Source: Pyropia yezoensis
Taxonomy: Eukaryota; Rhodophyta; Bangiophyceae; Bangiales; Bangiaceae
Length of the DNA stretch: 64,000 nucleotides
Direction: 5' to 3'
NCBI GenBank assembly: GCA_009829735.1
Contig: CM020619.1
Coordinates: 4,231,727 to 4,295,726, forward strand
The notes under the pieces are model-generated. The model was not told where the DNA came from. It was given only the letters and a program-made list of their open reading frames with translations, and ran no database searches. Every line of letters begins with the position of its first letter. The stretch's first letter is position 1. Both the position numbers and the translations under genes were made by a program. Positions 48,902 to 58,710 of this stretch are shown here, one piece after another.

Positions 48902-50649
48902 GGCTCCGAGGAGTCCTTAGAGGTTTCGGTCTCCAGGTCAAAGTCCGTAGGAGCTTCCCTTGCCAGAGCCTCCGTGATGCTCTGTAAGGTTGCCACTCGG
49001 ATGGCATGTATCTGTGCCTTGTCCATCTTGGAGGGTGCCCGCCGGTCAGCCCAGTTGACCGCCTTTGCAAACACCAGTCCTTGACGCTTGAGTTTCTCCT
49101 GGAGATCCTCGGGAATGGTCGGGCACTGGTAGGACATATGATCCTCCTTCTGGCACAGCCAGCAAGACCGGAACCGCTGGTTCCTGATCTGCTTGGGGGC
49201 GACCAGGGAAGGTTGCTCCTTAGAAACGAAGCCGCCCCACTTGTCCCTTGACTCCATGGGTGAGGCCTCGCCAACTGCGAGTACCGGTACAGGGTTATCA
49301 CCTCCCTTATACTTGTCGGGTCCGGGACGAACTCGCGACAACGGCTTGGGGGTTGATACCATAGGAGCCTGGAGGGCCTTGGCTTGCCGGTGCTTGCCCT
49401 GGGTGTAGGCCATCAACTGCTGGAAGGTATGTTCTTGATGTTCCTGGTTGTAGTTCTCCGCATCCACTTGAAGATATTCAGGAAGCCCCTCCGAGAAGAT
49501 CATCTTGAGCCTGTCCTCAGGGTAAACGTTGCCGCAAGCATCGCTCATCTCCCGGACACGACGGGCGAACGCCTCTGGAGTCTCTTGTCTCTCCATGGTT
49601 GCCCGGTTCAGCCTACCGACTGCCTTACGCAGGGAGTCCGCGTCTGCGTAGTTGGACAGGAGCCAGTTGACCGCCTCTGGATAACTCGCGACGGTACGTC
49701 CAACAATGTGCCCGGCAGAGTCTGGTAGAACCTGTGCAAACCGCTGTTCCGCTTCTCCGGTCATGAAGTTAACCAAGAGATAGAGAGCCTTGCCCTCGGA
49801 CACATCGTTGTCATTGCATGCCTTGACAAACCGGCGCAGGAAGGCAAAGATAAGCGCCGGTCTCTTCCCGGAAAACTTAGGATGTCCCCCAAAGCTCGGC
49901 TGCATTCGCCGGTTCAGGGATGCCATCTTCTTGGCCATCTTCCGGGTGTAACCTTGGTCTTGGTTCTCCAGCCGGTAGTTACCCCAATACGTGACCTTGT
50001 TCAGGGTGGCATCTCCCACTTGGTGGGCAGGGAAGTCGAACTCGACTAGCCTGCGCCGGGTAGGACCGGGAGATGCATCCCAGTCATATCCCTCCTCAGA
50101 GCTGGAGGAACTGGTCTCGCTGGTGCTAGAGCGGCGGCGACGACGCCGACGCCTACGGCTGCTCCGGTCACCGGTCTTGGAGCTCCCCGCCCCATAGGAC
50201 GCAAGGGGAGGAAAAGCTTGGCCGGTCCCAGGAGTCGAAGTCTCAGGAAGACCCGTAGAACCAGTCATAGCGGTGCCTCTGGCACTGCTAGTGCCCACAG
50301 GAAGAGGTGTATACACCCAGCTGCCATGTGTGGGTCCAGGAGTAAACACACCAGGGGCTATCCCTGGAGGTTGAAGAGTAGAACCGACAGGAGGGAGACG
50401 CCTGCTGCGAGCGGACTCAAACGCCGTTGACCCCGGGGTGGCTCCCACAGGAGGAACAGCCGGAGGAACAAGAGCAGGCGGTACTTGGCCGCCTGTAGAC
50501 TCCAGTCCACTACCGGATGTCACGCCCAGGTCTGCTTCACCCGTAGGGAGAACGCCGGGTTGGGCACCATCCCCCGCGGTGACCAGGGATGCGTCAAGGG
50601 ACGCGGGGTCTACCCCTTCGGGCACCGTCGTGCCAGGGAGGGTAGCCAT
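48889..50649 (-). CDS. gag: Gag of gypsy family 2 (copy 1)
   Basis: 586 residues from the ATG at 50649. The first 150 residues are Pro/Gly/Ser/Thr-rich; an RRRRRRRRRR stretch and a Ser/Glu block follow (about 165-190). The capsid-like domain (about 250-440) includes LIFAFLRRFVKACNDNDVSEG, clearly related to LRVFEFLRRFTKACDD of family 1, and ETPEAFARRVREMSD. A CCHC knuckle, CWLCQKEDHMSYQC, lies near residue 510. The protein ends PGNE, and its last codons contain the slippery heptamer for Pol. It forms the virus-like particle core and binds element RNA. The leader between PBS and ATG is 188 nt. Confidence 0.93.
   Translation of the reverse strand: MATLPGTTVPEGVDPASLDASLVTAGDGAQPGVLPTGEADLGVTSGSGLESTGGQVPPALVPPAVPPVGATPGSTAFESARSRRLPPVGSTLQPPGIAPGVFTPGPTHGSWVYTPLPVGTSSARGTAMTGSTGLPETSTPGTGQAFPPLASYGAGSSKTGDRSSRRRRRRRRRSSTSETSSSSSEEGYDWDASPGPTRRRLVEFDFPAHQVGDATLNKVTYWGNYRLENQDQGYTRKMAKKMASLNRRMQPSFGGHPKFSGKRPALIFAFLRRFVKACNDNDVSEGKALYLLVNFMTGEAEQRFAQVLPDSAGHIVGRTVASYPEAVNWLLSNYADADSLRKAVGRLNRATMERQETPEAFARRVREMSDACGNVYPEDRLKMIFSEGLPEYLQVDAENYNQEHQEHTFQQLMAYTQGKHRQAKALQAPMVSTPKPLSRVRPGPDKYKGGDNPVPVLAVGEASPMESRDKWGGFVSKEQPSLVAPKQIRNQRFRSCWLCQKEDHMSYQCPTIPEDLQEKLKRQGLVFAKAVNWADRRAPSKMDKAQIHAIRVATLQSITEALAREAPTDFDLETETSKDSSEPGNE
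48895..48901 (-). promoter_or_regulatory. GGGAAAC -1 frameshift heptamer (copy 1)
   Basis: Gag-frame reading G GGA AAC GAG TAG; shifting back one base gives GGG AAA CGA GTA, which opens the pol frame with no stop until 44801. The position is identical relative to the gag stop in family 1. Confidence 0.75.
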
Positions 50650-50837
50650 GTTGGTCTCTTGACAGCCACAGTCCAGTTACCTGCGTGTCCAAAGATCGCA
50701 AGACCACAAGAGAGGGGTTGGAGAGCCAGGAATGGGGTTCCCGTGAACGGGTGCAAATAATTCCCAAACCACAGAAAAAGACAGAATAGGAACAACGCAA
50801 CCGCTGCTCCCAAATGTCTCTTCTCAAACACTCCAAT

Positions 50838-50854
50838 CCCCTGCTGCTCCACCA
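50838..50854 (-). other. tRNA primer-binding site (copy 1)
   Basis: TGGTGGAGCAGCAGGGG on the minus strand, four bases inside LTR 2. It differs from the family-1 PBS only at position 15. Confidence 0.75.
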
Positions 50855-50858
50855 AATA

Positions 50859-51432
50859 TGTGGTATAAAAACTCGATCCTCTCAGACACGTGTCAATATC
50901 CCTCGGGGGAAAGGGACAGGTAACGCAGAAAGGGGAACTACGAGAATGGTATGCCTGTTGCCTCACGTGCCTGCTCGCAGGGCAAACAGATACGCACGGT
51001 AGTGCACACGGGGAAGAGGAAAGCAAACGCGCAGTTGTCTTTTTCCCTGAGGGCGCGGGCCGAGGGCGCCTCGCTGTCCCTCTTAACGTGCATCTGGGGG
51101 AACCCCGGCACGTTGGCCCGGTAGCCCCCCCCATAACCCCGAGTGGCCCCGACCCGAGTCTAACCTCGTCAGGTCGGGGGCCACTATCACTACTAATTCT
51201 ATTCCCACTCACTAATCTCACACTCAAATTCTCTCAAATCAAGTCCCTCACAAATATGCAAAAACACATCAGAAATCCCTCTCTCGCGTGTGGATAGCGT
51301 AGTCCACCGCATCCCAGTGCCGGGCACGGGCCACGGCCGCCAACCATCGCCACACGGCGGGCGTGTTCTGGCACCTGGTGCCCTCTGGTTGCAGTCCCGG
51401 GTCGGCGCCAAGTCGGGGCCAGGGATGCTACA
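50859..51432 (-). mobile_element. Family-2 LTR 2
   Basis: 574 bp, same ends as LTR 1. It differs only in tract lengths (eight instead of nine C, five instead of four A). It is followed directly by internal sequence (TAGCTCCCTCCC at 51433) rather than by a flank, so it is shared between two units of the array or marks an assembly loop. Confidence 0.9.
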
Positions 51433-51541
51433 TAGCTCCCTCCCTAGTCCGGCACGTCCTCGGGCCGAACCAGGTGCCACCGTGCACAGCCTCGAGCACG
51501 TCCACACCGGTGCCGAGGTCGAGCGTCTTCACCCCGGTCAC

Positions 51542-51709
51542 NNNNNNNNNNNNNNNNNNNNNNNNNNNNNNNNNNNNNNNNNNNNNNNNNNNNNNNNNNN
51601 NNNNNNNNNNNNNNNNNNNNNNNNNNNNNNNNNNNNNNNNNNNNNNNNNNNNNNNNNNNNNNNNNNNNNNNNNNNNNNNNNNNNNNNNNNNNNNNNNNNN
51701 NNNNNNNNN
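51542..51709. other. Assembly gap (168 N)
   Basis: Run of N between a piece of internal sequence (51433-51541) and the middle of LTR 3. The true length and content are unknown; a whole 9.2-kb unit could be missing. Open frames running across it have no meaning. Confidence 0.99.
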
Positions 51710-52160
51710 GCAAACAGATACGCACGGTAGTGCACACGGGGAAGAGGAAAGCAAACGCGCAGTTGTCTTTTTCCCTGAGGGCGCGGGCCGAGGGCGCCTC
51801 GCTGTCCCTCTTAACGTGCATCTGGGGGAACCCCGGCACGTTGGCCCGGTAGCCCCCCCCATAACCCCGAGTGGCCCCGACCCGAGTCTAACCTCGTCAG
51901 GTCGGGGGCCACTATCACTACTAATTCTATTCCCACTCACTAATCTCACACTCAAATTCTCTCAAATCAAGTCCCTCACAAATATGCAAAAACACATCAG
52001 AAATCCCTCTCTCGCGTGTGGATAGCGTAGTCCACCGCATCCCAGTGCCGGGCACGGGCCACGGCCGCCAACCATCGCCACACGGCGGGCGTGTTCTGGC
52101 ACCTGGTGCCCTCTGGTTGCAGTCCCGGGTCGGCGCCAAGTCGGGGCCAGGGATGCTACA
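51710..52160 (-). mobile_element. Family-2 LTR 3 (partial, gap-truncated)
   Basis: Matches LTR 1 from its position 123 to its end (GGGATGCTACA). It has eight C in the C-tract, as in LTR 2. The first 122 bp fall in the gap. Confidence 0.9.
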
Positions 52161-52346
52161 TAGCTCCCTCCCTAGTCCGGCACGTCCTCGGGCCGAACCA
52201 GGTGCCACCGTGCACAGCCTCGAGCACGTCCACACCGGTGCCGAGGTCGAGCGTCTTCACCCCGGTCACGATCACCTGCCCCGATTCTGCCCCCCCCCCC
52301 TTCGCTCCTTCACCTTGGCCTTCTCGTTCCCCGGAGTCTGGACGGT

Positions 52347-54464
52347 ATGTCCAGTTCCGAGATCCAAGCTGGGCCCGTGGTTCCGGCGGCGAGTGTTGCG
52401 GAGGAGAACTCGGGTCGTCGTGCCCCTCTCCTGCCTCCGGTTCCTCGGATGTCGGTGCCGGCGCCGGTCGCCACGGCGGGGACGGATCGAGTTCCCCCGG
52501 CTTCCGCGATGCACCCGGTCGAGGCCCCCCCGGAGGGTCTCCCGGAGATGCTTCTTGGGCAGGACCCTCTGGCGGCCCGGCGTTACTCCACGGTGGTCGG
52601 CAACGCCGGCGCGGCCCAGTGCCAGCAGGATTGCATGGACCTCTGGCGCAAGGAACTCCAGCGCGGGGTCTTGACCGAGATGGACAAGGCACGTCTTCAT
52701 ACGGCGGACCAGATGCGCCTGGCACAAGACCGCTCCCAGAGCTTCTCGGGTTCCTCTTGGGCTGCTCGTCTGGAGGATCTCCCCTTCGCGCTGGTACTGG
52801 ATCTACCCCTGACCGAGCGTCGCGTGTCCGCGTCCGTTCTCCGGTGGCCGGAGGAGGAAGGGTACGTCCACCGGGCGCTCAAGGTCTGGGACGAGGCGCT
52901 CAAGGGGTCGGGAAGCTTGAACTGCGACCCCCGTCCGAGCATGGTCGCTCTGGAGCCGCCTTTCTTGACCCGGAAATACTCCAAGTTGTCGCCGGCACGG
53001 GAGCAGGGTGAGCGACGCGGGCGTCAGCGTGACTTCCTTGTAAGCTGCAACCACCAGGAGTTCTGGAAGCTGGACAAGGCTAACCGGGCGGCATACTACC
53101 CCAAGGTCATCCCGCAGCAGCAGGAAGTCGAGATCCCGGTCGGGTTTGCTCCTTCCAGCATCCCTTGCACCTGGTACTTCTTGGACGCCTTGACTCAGGC
53201 GTCGATCAAGGGCTTCTTCCACTCAATCCCGTACATGATGTACACGTCCGAGATGACAGTCTTGGCGGCCAACCACTGGCTTCATGAGGTCTTGGTGTCC
53301 AACCGGCTTTGGTTTCTCCCTGACCTCCTGATGGTCTGGATTGTCGACAAGTTGACCGTCAACTTCCTGTGCAGCCAGGACGAGGAGTACAAGGAGCTCT
53401 TCCAGGCGATGATCGACTTCCGGCGTCTGGTGCCGGTGCATGACCGGCACTTCTTGAACGCGATTGCCGACCAGAACCGCCCGCGTCGGGATGGCTTCGG
53501 TTGGGCGCAGGTGGTCTACCAGTCTTCTCCGGCCAAGGTGCAGCTGGCGACGCCGCTTCCGGCGTGGCCGCAGCTAGGTAGCTTTCCTGCTCCGGCCGCC
53601 CTTGATCTTCTGCCAGTTGGACCGCCGGTGCAGGAGTCGGGATGGGCCGCGGCGGTCGGTCGGGCGTCTGCGGCGGCTCCACTTCCTCCGGTTGCCCCTG
53701 TCGCCCCGGTCGCCTCGCCTGAACCGTCACCGGCACGTCCGCGCCCTGTTCCGGCTGTGCCAGTACTTCAAGCTCCTCCGGCACCGCGCTTGTCTGCGGC
53801 GAGTCTGGGAGTGGCCGTGCGGTCGCCGATTACTCCGGCCGCTCTACCCCGGACGCCTTCTTCCAACGCCGGCGGCGCTGTGCCTCCGCTGGAGTTGGGT
53901 ACTCCGGTCTCGGGGGCCGTTGTGGACCGTCCGGTAGTGTCATCCTCGGGCCGGTTCGAGATTCCGGCGCCGACTCTGCGCCTCACCCGCTTCCGGGTGC
54001 CTGACTGGTACCTGAACCAAGGTGGTCCAACATGCGACCAGTACGACGTCGGCATGATTGAAGACCAGCTGGGTCGTCTTCCGGTGCAGGTTGAAGGCGT
54101 CGGGTCCTCTCTGGTGCTGGGTACTTACGCCAGCGTCTTGAACGACGTGGTCGACCGGGTGTTTGCTTGCGCGGACAGCGGCCAGATGTCGAACAACCCG
54201 GTGGTTGGCGAACTTCTGGCGACTTTGACGCGGCATGGCCTGGCCCAGCAGTGGTCAGAGACCTTCACGGGCTTCCAGCGGCGCCGACGGACATATCTGG
54301 ATGAGCGGGAGCCACCGGCAACTACTGGTACTACTCCGATGGCGTCATACCGGGATGCGCCGCGTCCACCGCACTACGTCATCCCGTCTTCCTCCGGTTC
54401 CCGTCGTACCGCGGAGGCAACGCCGGAGGACACTCCCGCGGCTCAGCGTCCGCGCCGGGAGTAG
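52347..54464 (+). CDS. Antisense accessory ORF of gypsy family 2 (copy 2, intact)
   Basis: Same 705-residue protein as 42538-44655 with no difference that I can see; only an upstream C-run is shorter by one. Its organisation relative to LTR 3 and pol is the same: between the 3' LTR and pol, opposite strand, stop 145 bp from the pol stop. See copy 1 for the description. Confidence 0.8.
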   Translation: MSSSEIQAGPVVPAASVAEENSGRRAPLLPPVPRMSVPAPVATAGTDRVPPASAMHPVEAPPEGLPEMLLGQDPLAARRYSTVVGNAGAAQCQQDCMDLWRKELQRGVLTEMDKARLHTADQMRLAQDRSQSFSGSSWAARLEDLPFALVLDLPLTERRVSASVLRWPEEEGYVHRALKVWDEALKGSGSLNCDPRPSMVALEPPFLTRKYSKLSPAREQGERRGRQRDFLVSCNHQEFWKLDKANRAAYYPKVIPQQQEVEIPVGFAPSSIPCTWYFLDALTQASIKGFFHSIPYMMYTSEMTVLAANHWLHEVLVSNRLWFLPDLLMVWIVDKLTVNFLCSQDEEYKELFQAMIDFRRLVPVHDRHFLNAIADQNRPRRDGFGWAQVVYQSSPAKVQLATPLPAWPQLGSFPAPAALDLLPVGPPVQESGWAAAVGRASAAAPLPPVAPVAPVASPEPSPARPRPVPAVPVLQAPPAPRLSAASLGVAVRSPITPAALPRTPSSNAGGAVPPLELGTPVSGAVVDRPVVSSSGRFEIPAPTLRLTRFRVPDWYLNQGGPTCDQYDVGMIEDQLGRLPVQVEGVGSSLVLGTYASVLNDVVDRVFACADSGQMSNNPVVGELLATLTRHGLAQQWSETFTGFQRRRRTYLDEREPPATTGTTPMASYRDAPRPPHYVIPSSSGSRRTAEATPEDTPAAQRPRRE

Positions 54465-54609
54465 TAGTTGGATGCAAGGAGGGTGAGGGTCTTGGGAGAA
54501 GCGAGGAGGGAAGAGGCGGAGAGAAGGGTTGCTCGAGCGGGTGCTTGTTTTCCTTGATTGTTCCATGCTTGCGTTGCGTGTTATCCTTGATATACCCGTT
54601 CCCTTCTTC

Positions 54610-57600
54610 TCAATCCTCTTGTTCCGCATCCGTTGCGGGCGAGCTCGTCTCGTCCCGAGGGTCTTGGTTGGCCCCGTCCTCTTGGTCCTCCTCCGTGTCC
54701 GACTCCAGAATCTTGCCGGCTCTGGCCACTGGAGTGCCCTCGATCCCGTTCCGTCGCGTGTAGGCACAGACGTCCGCGATGGGTAGCCGGTTTGAGGGTT
54801 CCCATGTATCATCTGCTGGGTTAAAGCCGAACCAGCGTACTCGCAGGTACAGGCGTCCATCTCTCCAGGCATGGTCGACAAACTTGACGTAGACAAATTC
54901 CCGACCTTCTTCTTGGGATAGCCAGGGTATCGCAGTCCGCTTACGCCGGGTCAAGTCCCGTTGGCTTGGCGGTGGAGCTCGGGTGACATGGTCGCTGCTC
55001 ACCCGGTACGGAGAGCCATCCACGTCTAGAAGGAAGGTCCAGCCATCCGTATTGAGAATCTCATAAGGTCCATCCGTCTTAGAGTCCAGCTTCCCCCGGG
55101 TCTTGCTATGGTTGTCCACAAAAACCCAGTCGCCACCACCCAGTTCCTTGTTCTTTTCCCGGACACCCTTGTCATAGTCCCGCTTGTATCGCTCCTGGGT
55201 CTTTGAGATTGACTCCTTGACTCTTGGGAGCAGGAGCTTTAGTTGTTCCAGGAACTCATCCTTTGCCTTGGGACCTGACTTCAGTGCAGGCTGGAGACCA
55301 TCCGGTATTCTTTCCAGGGAGAAGTTGGTCAGCCGCCTTGGGGTGACAAAGTCGAGTGGAGCGACTCCCGTTGTCCGGTGAACTCGGGAGTTGTAGGCTA
55401 GAGTGAGGACAGCCAGGAGCTCGTCCCAGTCTTCTTGGTGCTCCTCCACGTAGTGCCGTAGCATGTCCACTAGGGTCCGGTTGAATCGTTCCACCTGACC
55501 GTTCGTTTGAGGGTGGTACGTCGTGGTGTACAAGTTCTTGATGCCCATCAGGTCACAGACTCCTTGGAAGAACAGGGATGCAAACTGGGGACCGTTGTCG
55601 GTTAAGACGGAGTCTGGAGGGCCGTAGGCAGCTATCCAGTACTCGCAGAAGGCCGACGTGACATCCAGAGCCGTGATGGTTCTCAACGGGATTGCTCGAG
55701 TGAACTTGGAGAACCGGTCACAAATGATGAGCAGGTATATGTTGCCACTGGAGGTCTCAGGTAGGGGCCCCAGGATGTCCATGCTTAAGCTTGCAAAGGG
55801 CTCCGCCGCAGGGAATAGGCGTAGCTTAGAAGTCTTCTTCCTCTGGGACAACCGGTTCCTTGCACAAGAAATACAAGCCTCCAGGCACTTATGGACGTCA
55901 CTGGCCATGGTTTCCCAGTAATAATGTCGTCTCATGGAAGCATACATCCGATTGATACCAGGATGCCCGGCCTGGGGAGACGAGTGCTCCAGGCGTAGGA
56001 TGTCAGTCCGTAGGCTCCGGGGTACGTAGACTTGAGTTGCCCCATCGAAGGGTGACACCCGTACCAGGAGTCCGTCTGTAGACTCGGAGAAGCGACTGTT
56101 CCGGTTCAGGTCCATTTGGTGGCGAAGCTCCAAGCATTGAGGGTCCGTCAATTGTGCCTCCAGCATCCGGTGAATGGTTACCGGTTGATGAGCGTCAGGT
56201 GTCTCGTACAGGGGAGCGTGCCAGCCACGTCCGACATTCGGGAGGATGAAGCAAGGTATTTCCTCCGGGATAGGACCGGTATCGGCTGCAGGAGTCTCCA
56301 GCCGGGACATGGTGTCGGCGCAGTGGTGCTCCCTCCCTGCTCTGGTGCACACCTTGTACTTGAACTCCGGAAGGCGTAGGCGCCACCGGGCGACCCTTCC
56401 TTGACTGCTGTCCATGCATAGCAGCCACCTTAGACTGGCGTGGTCCGTCCGGATGAGGAACTCTTGTCCTTCAAGATATGGACGTAACAGGAAGCAAGCC
56501 CAGACGACCGCCAAGCACTCGCGCTCGGTCGTGGAATAGTTCTTCTCGGCTGGAGTCAAGACGCGACTGTAGTAGCCTATCGGGAGGAAGTGCCCATCAG
56601 GTTGTTGCTGGAGTAGTGAGCACCCCACCTGGACGCTACAGGCGTCAGTCTCCAGAACAAACTGACCCTCCCGCTTGGGTAACGCCAGTACTGGAGTGGT
56701 GGTCAGGCGCTTCTTGAGCTCTTCGAAGGCTGCTGTCTGCTTCTCGTCGAACACCGGGAGTTGTGCTGGAAGCTTCTTGCTAGTAAGCTTGGTCAAGGGC
56801 CGGGCAATCAGAGCGTAGTCCCGTACGAACCGGCGGTAGACGTTGCACATACCCAGGAAGCTCTTGAGTTCCGTCTGGGTTTTAGGTTGCCGTGCATGCC
56901 GGAGGGCCTTGATGTTCTTCTCGTTGACTCGGAGCTCCCCCGGACTCAGCACGTGCCCCAGGTACTCCACCTCAGTCTCAAACAGGTGGCACTTCTCGGC
57001 CTTGAGGGTAACTCCAGCCTTGGACAGGAGGGCCAGGACCTCTCGAAGGTGCTCCAGGTGTTCCGCTGGGGTCTTGGAGAAAACGATGATGTCGTCCAGG
57101 TAGACCAAACATGTTCTCCACCTTAGCCCCGACAGGATGATGTCGATGGCTCTCTGGAAGGTTGCCGGAGCATTAGTGAGACCAAAAGGGAGACGCTTGC
57201 ACCGGAACAGTCCCATGTGGCACGTGAAGGTTGTCTTGTCCTTGTCCTCGTCAGCCAGAGGGATCTGCCAGTAACCGGCATTACAATCCAGCGTCGAGAA
57301 GAGGGTGGCATCACCAAGAAAGTCGAGGCAATCATCCATCCGGGGTATCGGGTATACATCCTTGACTGTCATCTCGTTCAGGCGTCTGTAGTCAACGCAG
57401 AAACGGAAGTGACCGCCAGGTTTCGGGACGACTACCACCGGGAAAGCCCACTCGCCATCAGACGGCTCGATAACATCCATCTTGAGCATCTTGTTAACCT
57501 GCTTCTCAATCTCATCCCGGCGATGAGGTCCAGCCCGGTATGGGTGCATGTGCACTGGTTTGGCATCTGGCTTGAGTTGAATCCGGTGTAGGGTGGCGTC

Positions 57601-58710
57601 CATCTTGCCCAGCTCTCCGGACCACAGGTGCCGATATTCCTGGAGAAGCTTCTCCAGTGCCTCCTTCAAGTCGAGAGGGACGTTTTCTTGGTTGACCTTC
57701 GGCATCCCGGGCGGTGCTTGTTCCGGCTTCGGAGTAGTACGGCCAGCCTGCTCTTGTTCCGGAGATACGTCTAAGGCCGTCAAGTTGGATGCCAGCTCTT
57801 GTTGCAGGTTGAAGAGGTCTTCCTTGCTCATAGCGCGGGCGGACCCCCGGTAAGGCTCTGCTGTACCAACTCGAGTGCCCTTGGCGAGGGTTATTGGCTT
57901 CCGGCTCACGTTGACGATCAGCACCGAGAACGGGGTGTGCCTCTCCACCTTCTTGTGGTGTCCGTGGGCTAGGTATAATCGGTGTTTCGCCAGAAATTCC
58001 TTGCGTCCGTAGATCAGGCATTGACCTGCAGTCCGGGTCGTGACTTGAACCTTGGTCTCCGAGCGAGGAGGTAGGAGCACCGGTTTGATGAGGGTCAAGG
58101 TAGAGGGTGGGATGCGTTCCTTCTGGTTCTTGGCCACACGAACCTTGGTGTCCAGGTGCTCCAGCACTGGTGACACAAACCCATGGTTGAACTGCACCTT
58201 TCCTTCTCCGGGTAGGATGCTCTTGACATGCTGCTTCTGGAAGTCCCAGCCTAGGATGAGGGGGACTGATAAGGTCTTGACTACTAGAAAGGGAAAAAGC
58301 ATTGGTTCATTGTTGACATAGATGGCGACGGGAAGACGGCCAAGCGGTCGTAGGGTTTGACCTGATGCGTCTACAATCCGGGTCTTGGTAGGCGCTCTCC
58401 AGGCATGTCGACGCCAGCCCGGAGGTAACAGGTTCTCAGTGATGACGCTTGGTCCGGCTCCCGTGTCGACCACCGGCGTAACAGCTTGGGGGAGGCTATC
58501 CCCCACACGCATACGAGCATTAATCTTGAGGTTTTCCTTACGCAGGACGAGCAAGGTCCCCTTGAACAAACAGGGTGTCCAGGCGGCTACCGGTTGAGCA
58601 GGTAACTGCCGTCCTTTCTCCCGGCACGCAAGGGGAGAACAGGTAGAAGTACCCTGCCGTTGGAGATTCGGGAAGACACTTGGGGAGAGCGCCTGCCCTA
58701 CTCGTTTCCC
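54610..58710 (-). CDS. pol: Pol of gypsy family 2 (copy 2)
   Basis: Identical in protein sequence to 44801-48901 as far as I compared, shifted by 9809 bp. All domains and the -1 frame start are retained. Confidence 0.94.
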   Translation of the reverse strand, partial: GKRVGQALSPSVFPNLQRQGTSTCSPLACREKGRQLPAQPVAAWTPCLFKGTLLVLRKENLKINARMRVGDSLPQAVTPVVDTGAGPSVITENLLPPGWRRHAWRAPTKTRIVDASGQTLRPLGRLPVAIYVNNEPMLFPFLVVKTLSVPLILGWDFQKQHVKSILPGEGKVQFNHGFVSPVLEHLDTKVRVAKNQKERIPPSTLTLIKPVLLPPRSETKVQVTTRTAGQCLIYGRKEFLAKHRLYLAHGHHKKVERHTPFSVLIVNVSRKPITLAKGTRVGTAEPYRGSARAMSKEDLFNLQQELASNLTALDVSPEQEQAGRTTPKPEQAPPGMPKVNQENVPLDLKEALEKLLQEYRHLWSGELGKMDATLHRIQLKPDAKPVHMHPYRAGPHRRDEIEKQVNKMLKMDVIEPSDGEWAFPVVVVPKPGGHFRFCVDYRRLNEMTVKDVYPIPRMDDCLDFLGDATLFSTLDCNAGYWQIPLADEDKDKTTFTCHMGLFRCKRLPFGLTNAPATFQRAIDIILSGLRWRTCLVYLDDIIVFSKTPAEHLEHLREVLALLSKAGVTLKAEKCHLFETEVEYLGHVLSPGELRVNEKNIKALRHARQPKTQTELKSFLGMCNVYRRFVRDYALIARPLTKLTSKKLPAQLPVFDEKQTAAFEELKKRLTTTPVLALPKREGQFVLETDACSVQVGCSLLQQQPDGHFLPIGYYSRVLTPAEKNYSTTERECLAVVWACFLLRPYLEGQEFLIRTDHASLRWLLCMDSSQGRVARWRLRLPEFKYKVCTRAGREHHCADTMSRLETPAADTGPIPEEIPCFILPNVGRGWHAPLYETPDAHQPVTIHRMLEAQLTDPQCLELRHQMDLNRNSRFSESTDGLLVRVSPFDGATQVYVPRSLRTDILRLEHSSPQAGHPGINRMYASMRRHYYWETMASDVHKCLEACISCARNRLSQRKKTSKLRLFPAAEPFASLSMDILGPLPETSSGNIYLLIICDRFSKFTRAIPLRTITALDVTSAFCEYWIAAYGPPDSVLTDNGPQFASLFFQGVCDLMGIKNLYTTTYHPQTNGQVERFNRTLVDMLRHYVEEHQEDWDELLAVLTLAYNSRVHRTTGVAPLDFVTPRRLTNFSLERIPDGLQPALKSGPKAKDEFLEQLKLLLPRVKESISKTQERYKRDYDKGVREKNKELGGGDWVFVDNHSKTRGKLDSKTDGPYEILNTDGWTFLLDVDGSPYRVSSDHVTRAPPPSQRDLTRRKRTAIPWLSQEEGREFVYVKFVDHAWRDGRLYLRVRWFGFNPADDTWEPSNRLPIADVCAYTRRNGIEGTPVARAGKILESDTEEDQEDGANQDPRDETSSPATDAEQED

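Noticed and set aside
51290..52025. Frames spanning the N run
   Set aside because: They include 168 undetermined bases, so the joined translation is meaningless.
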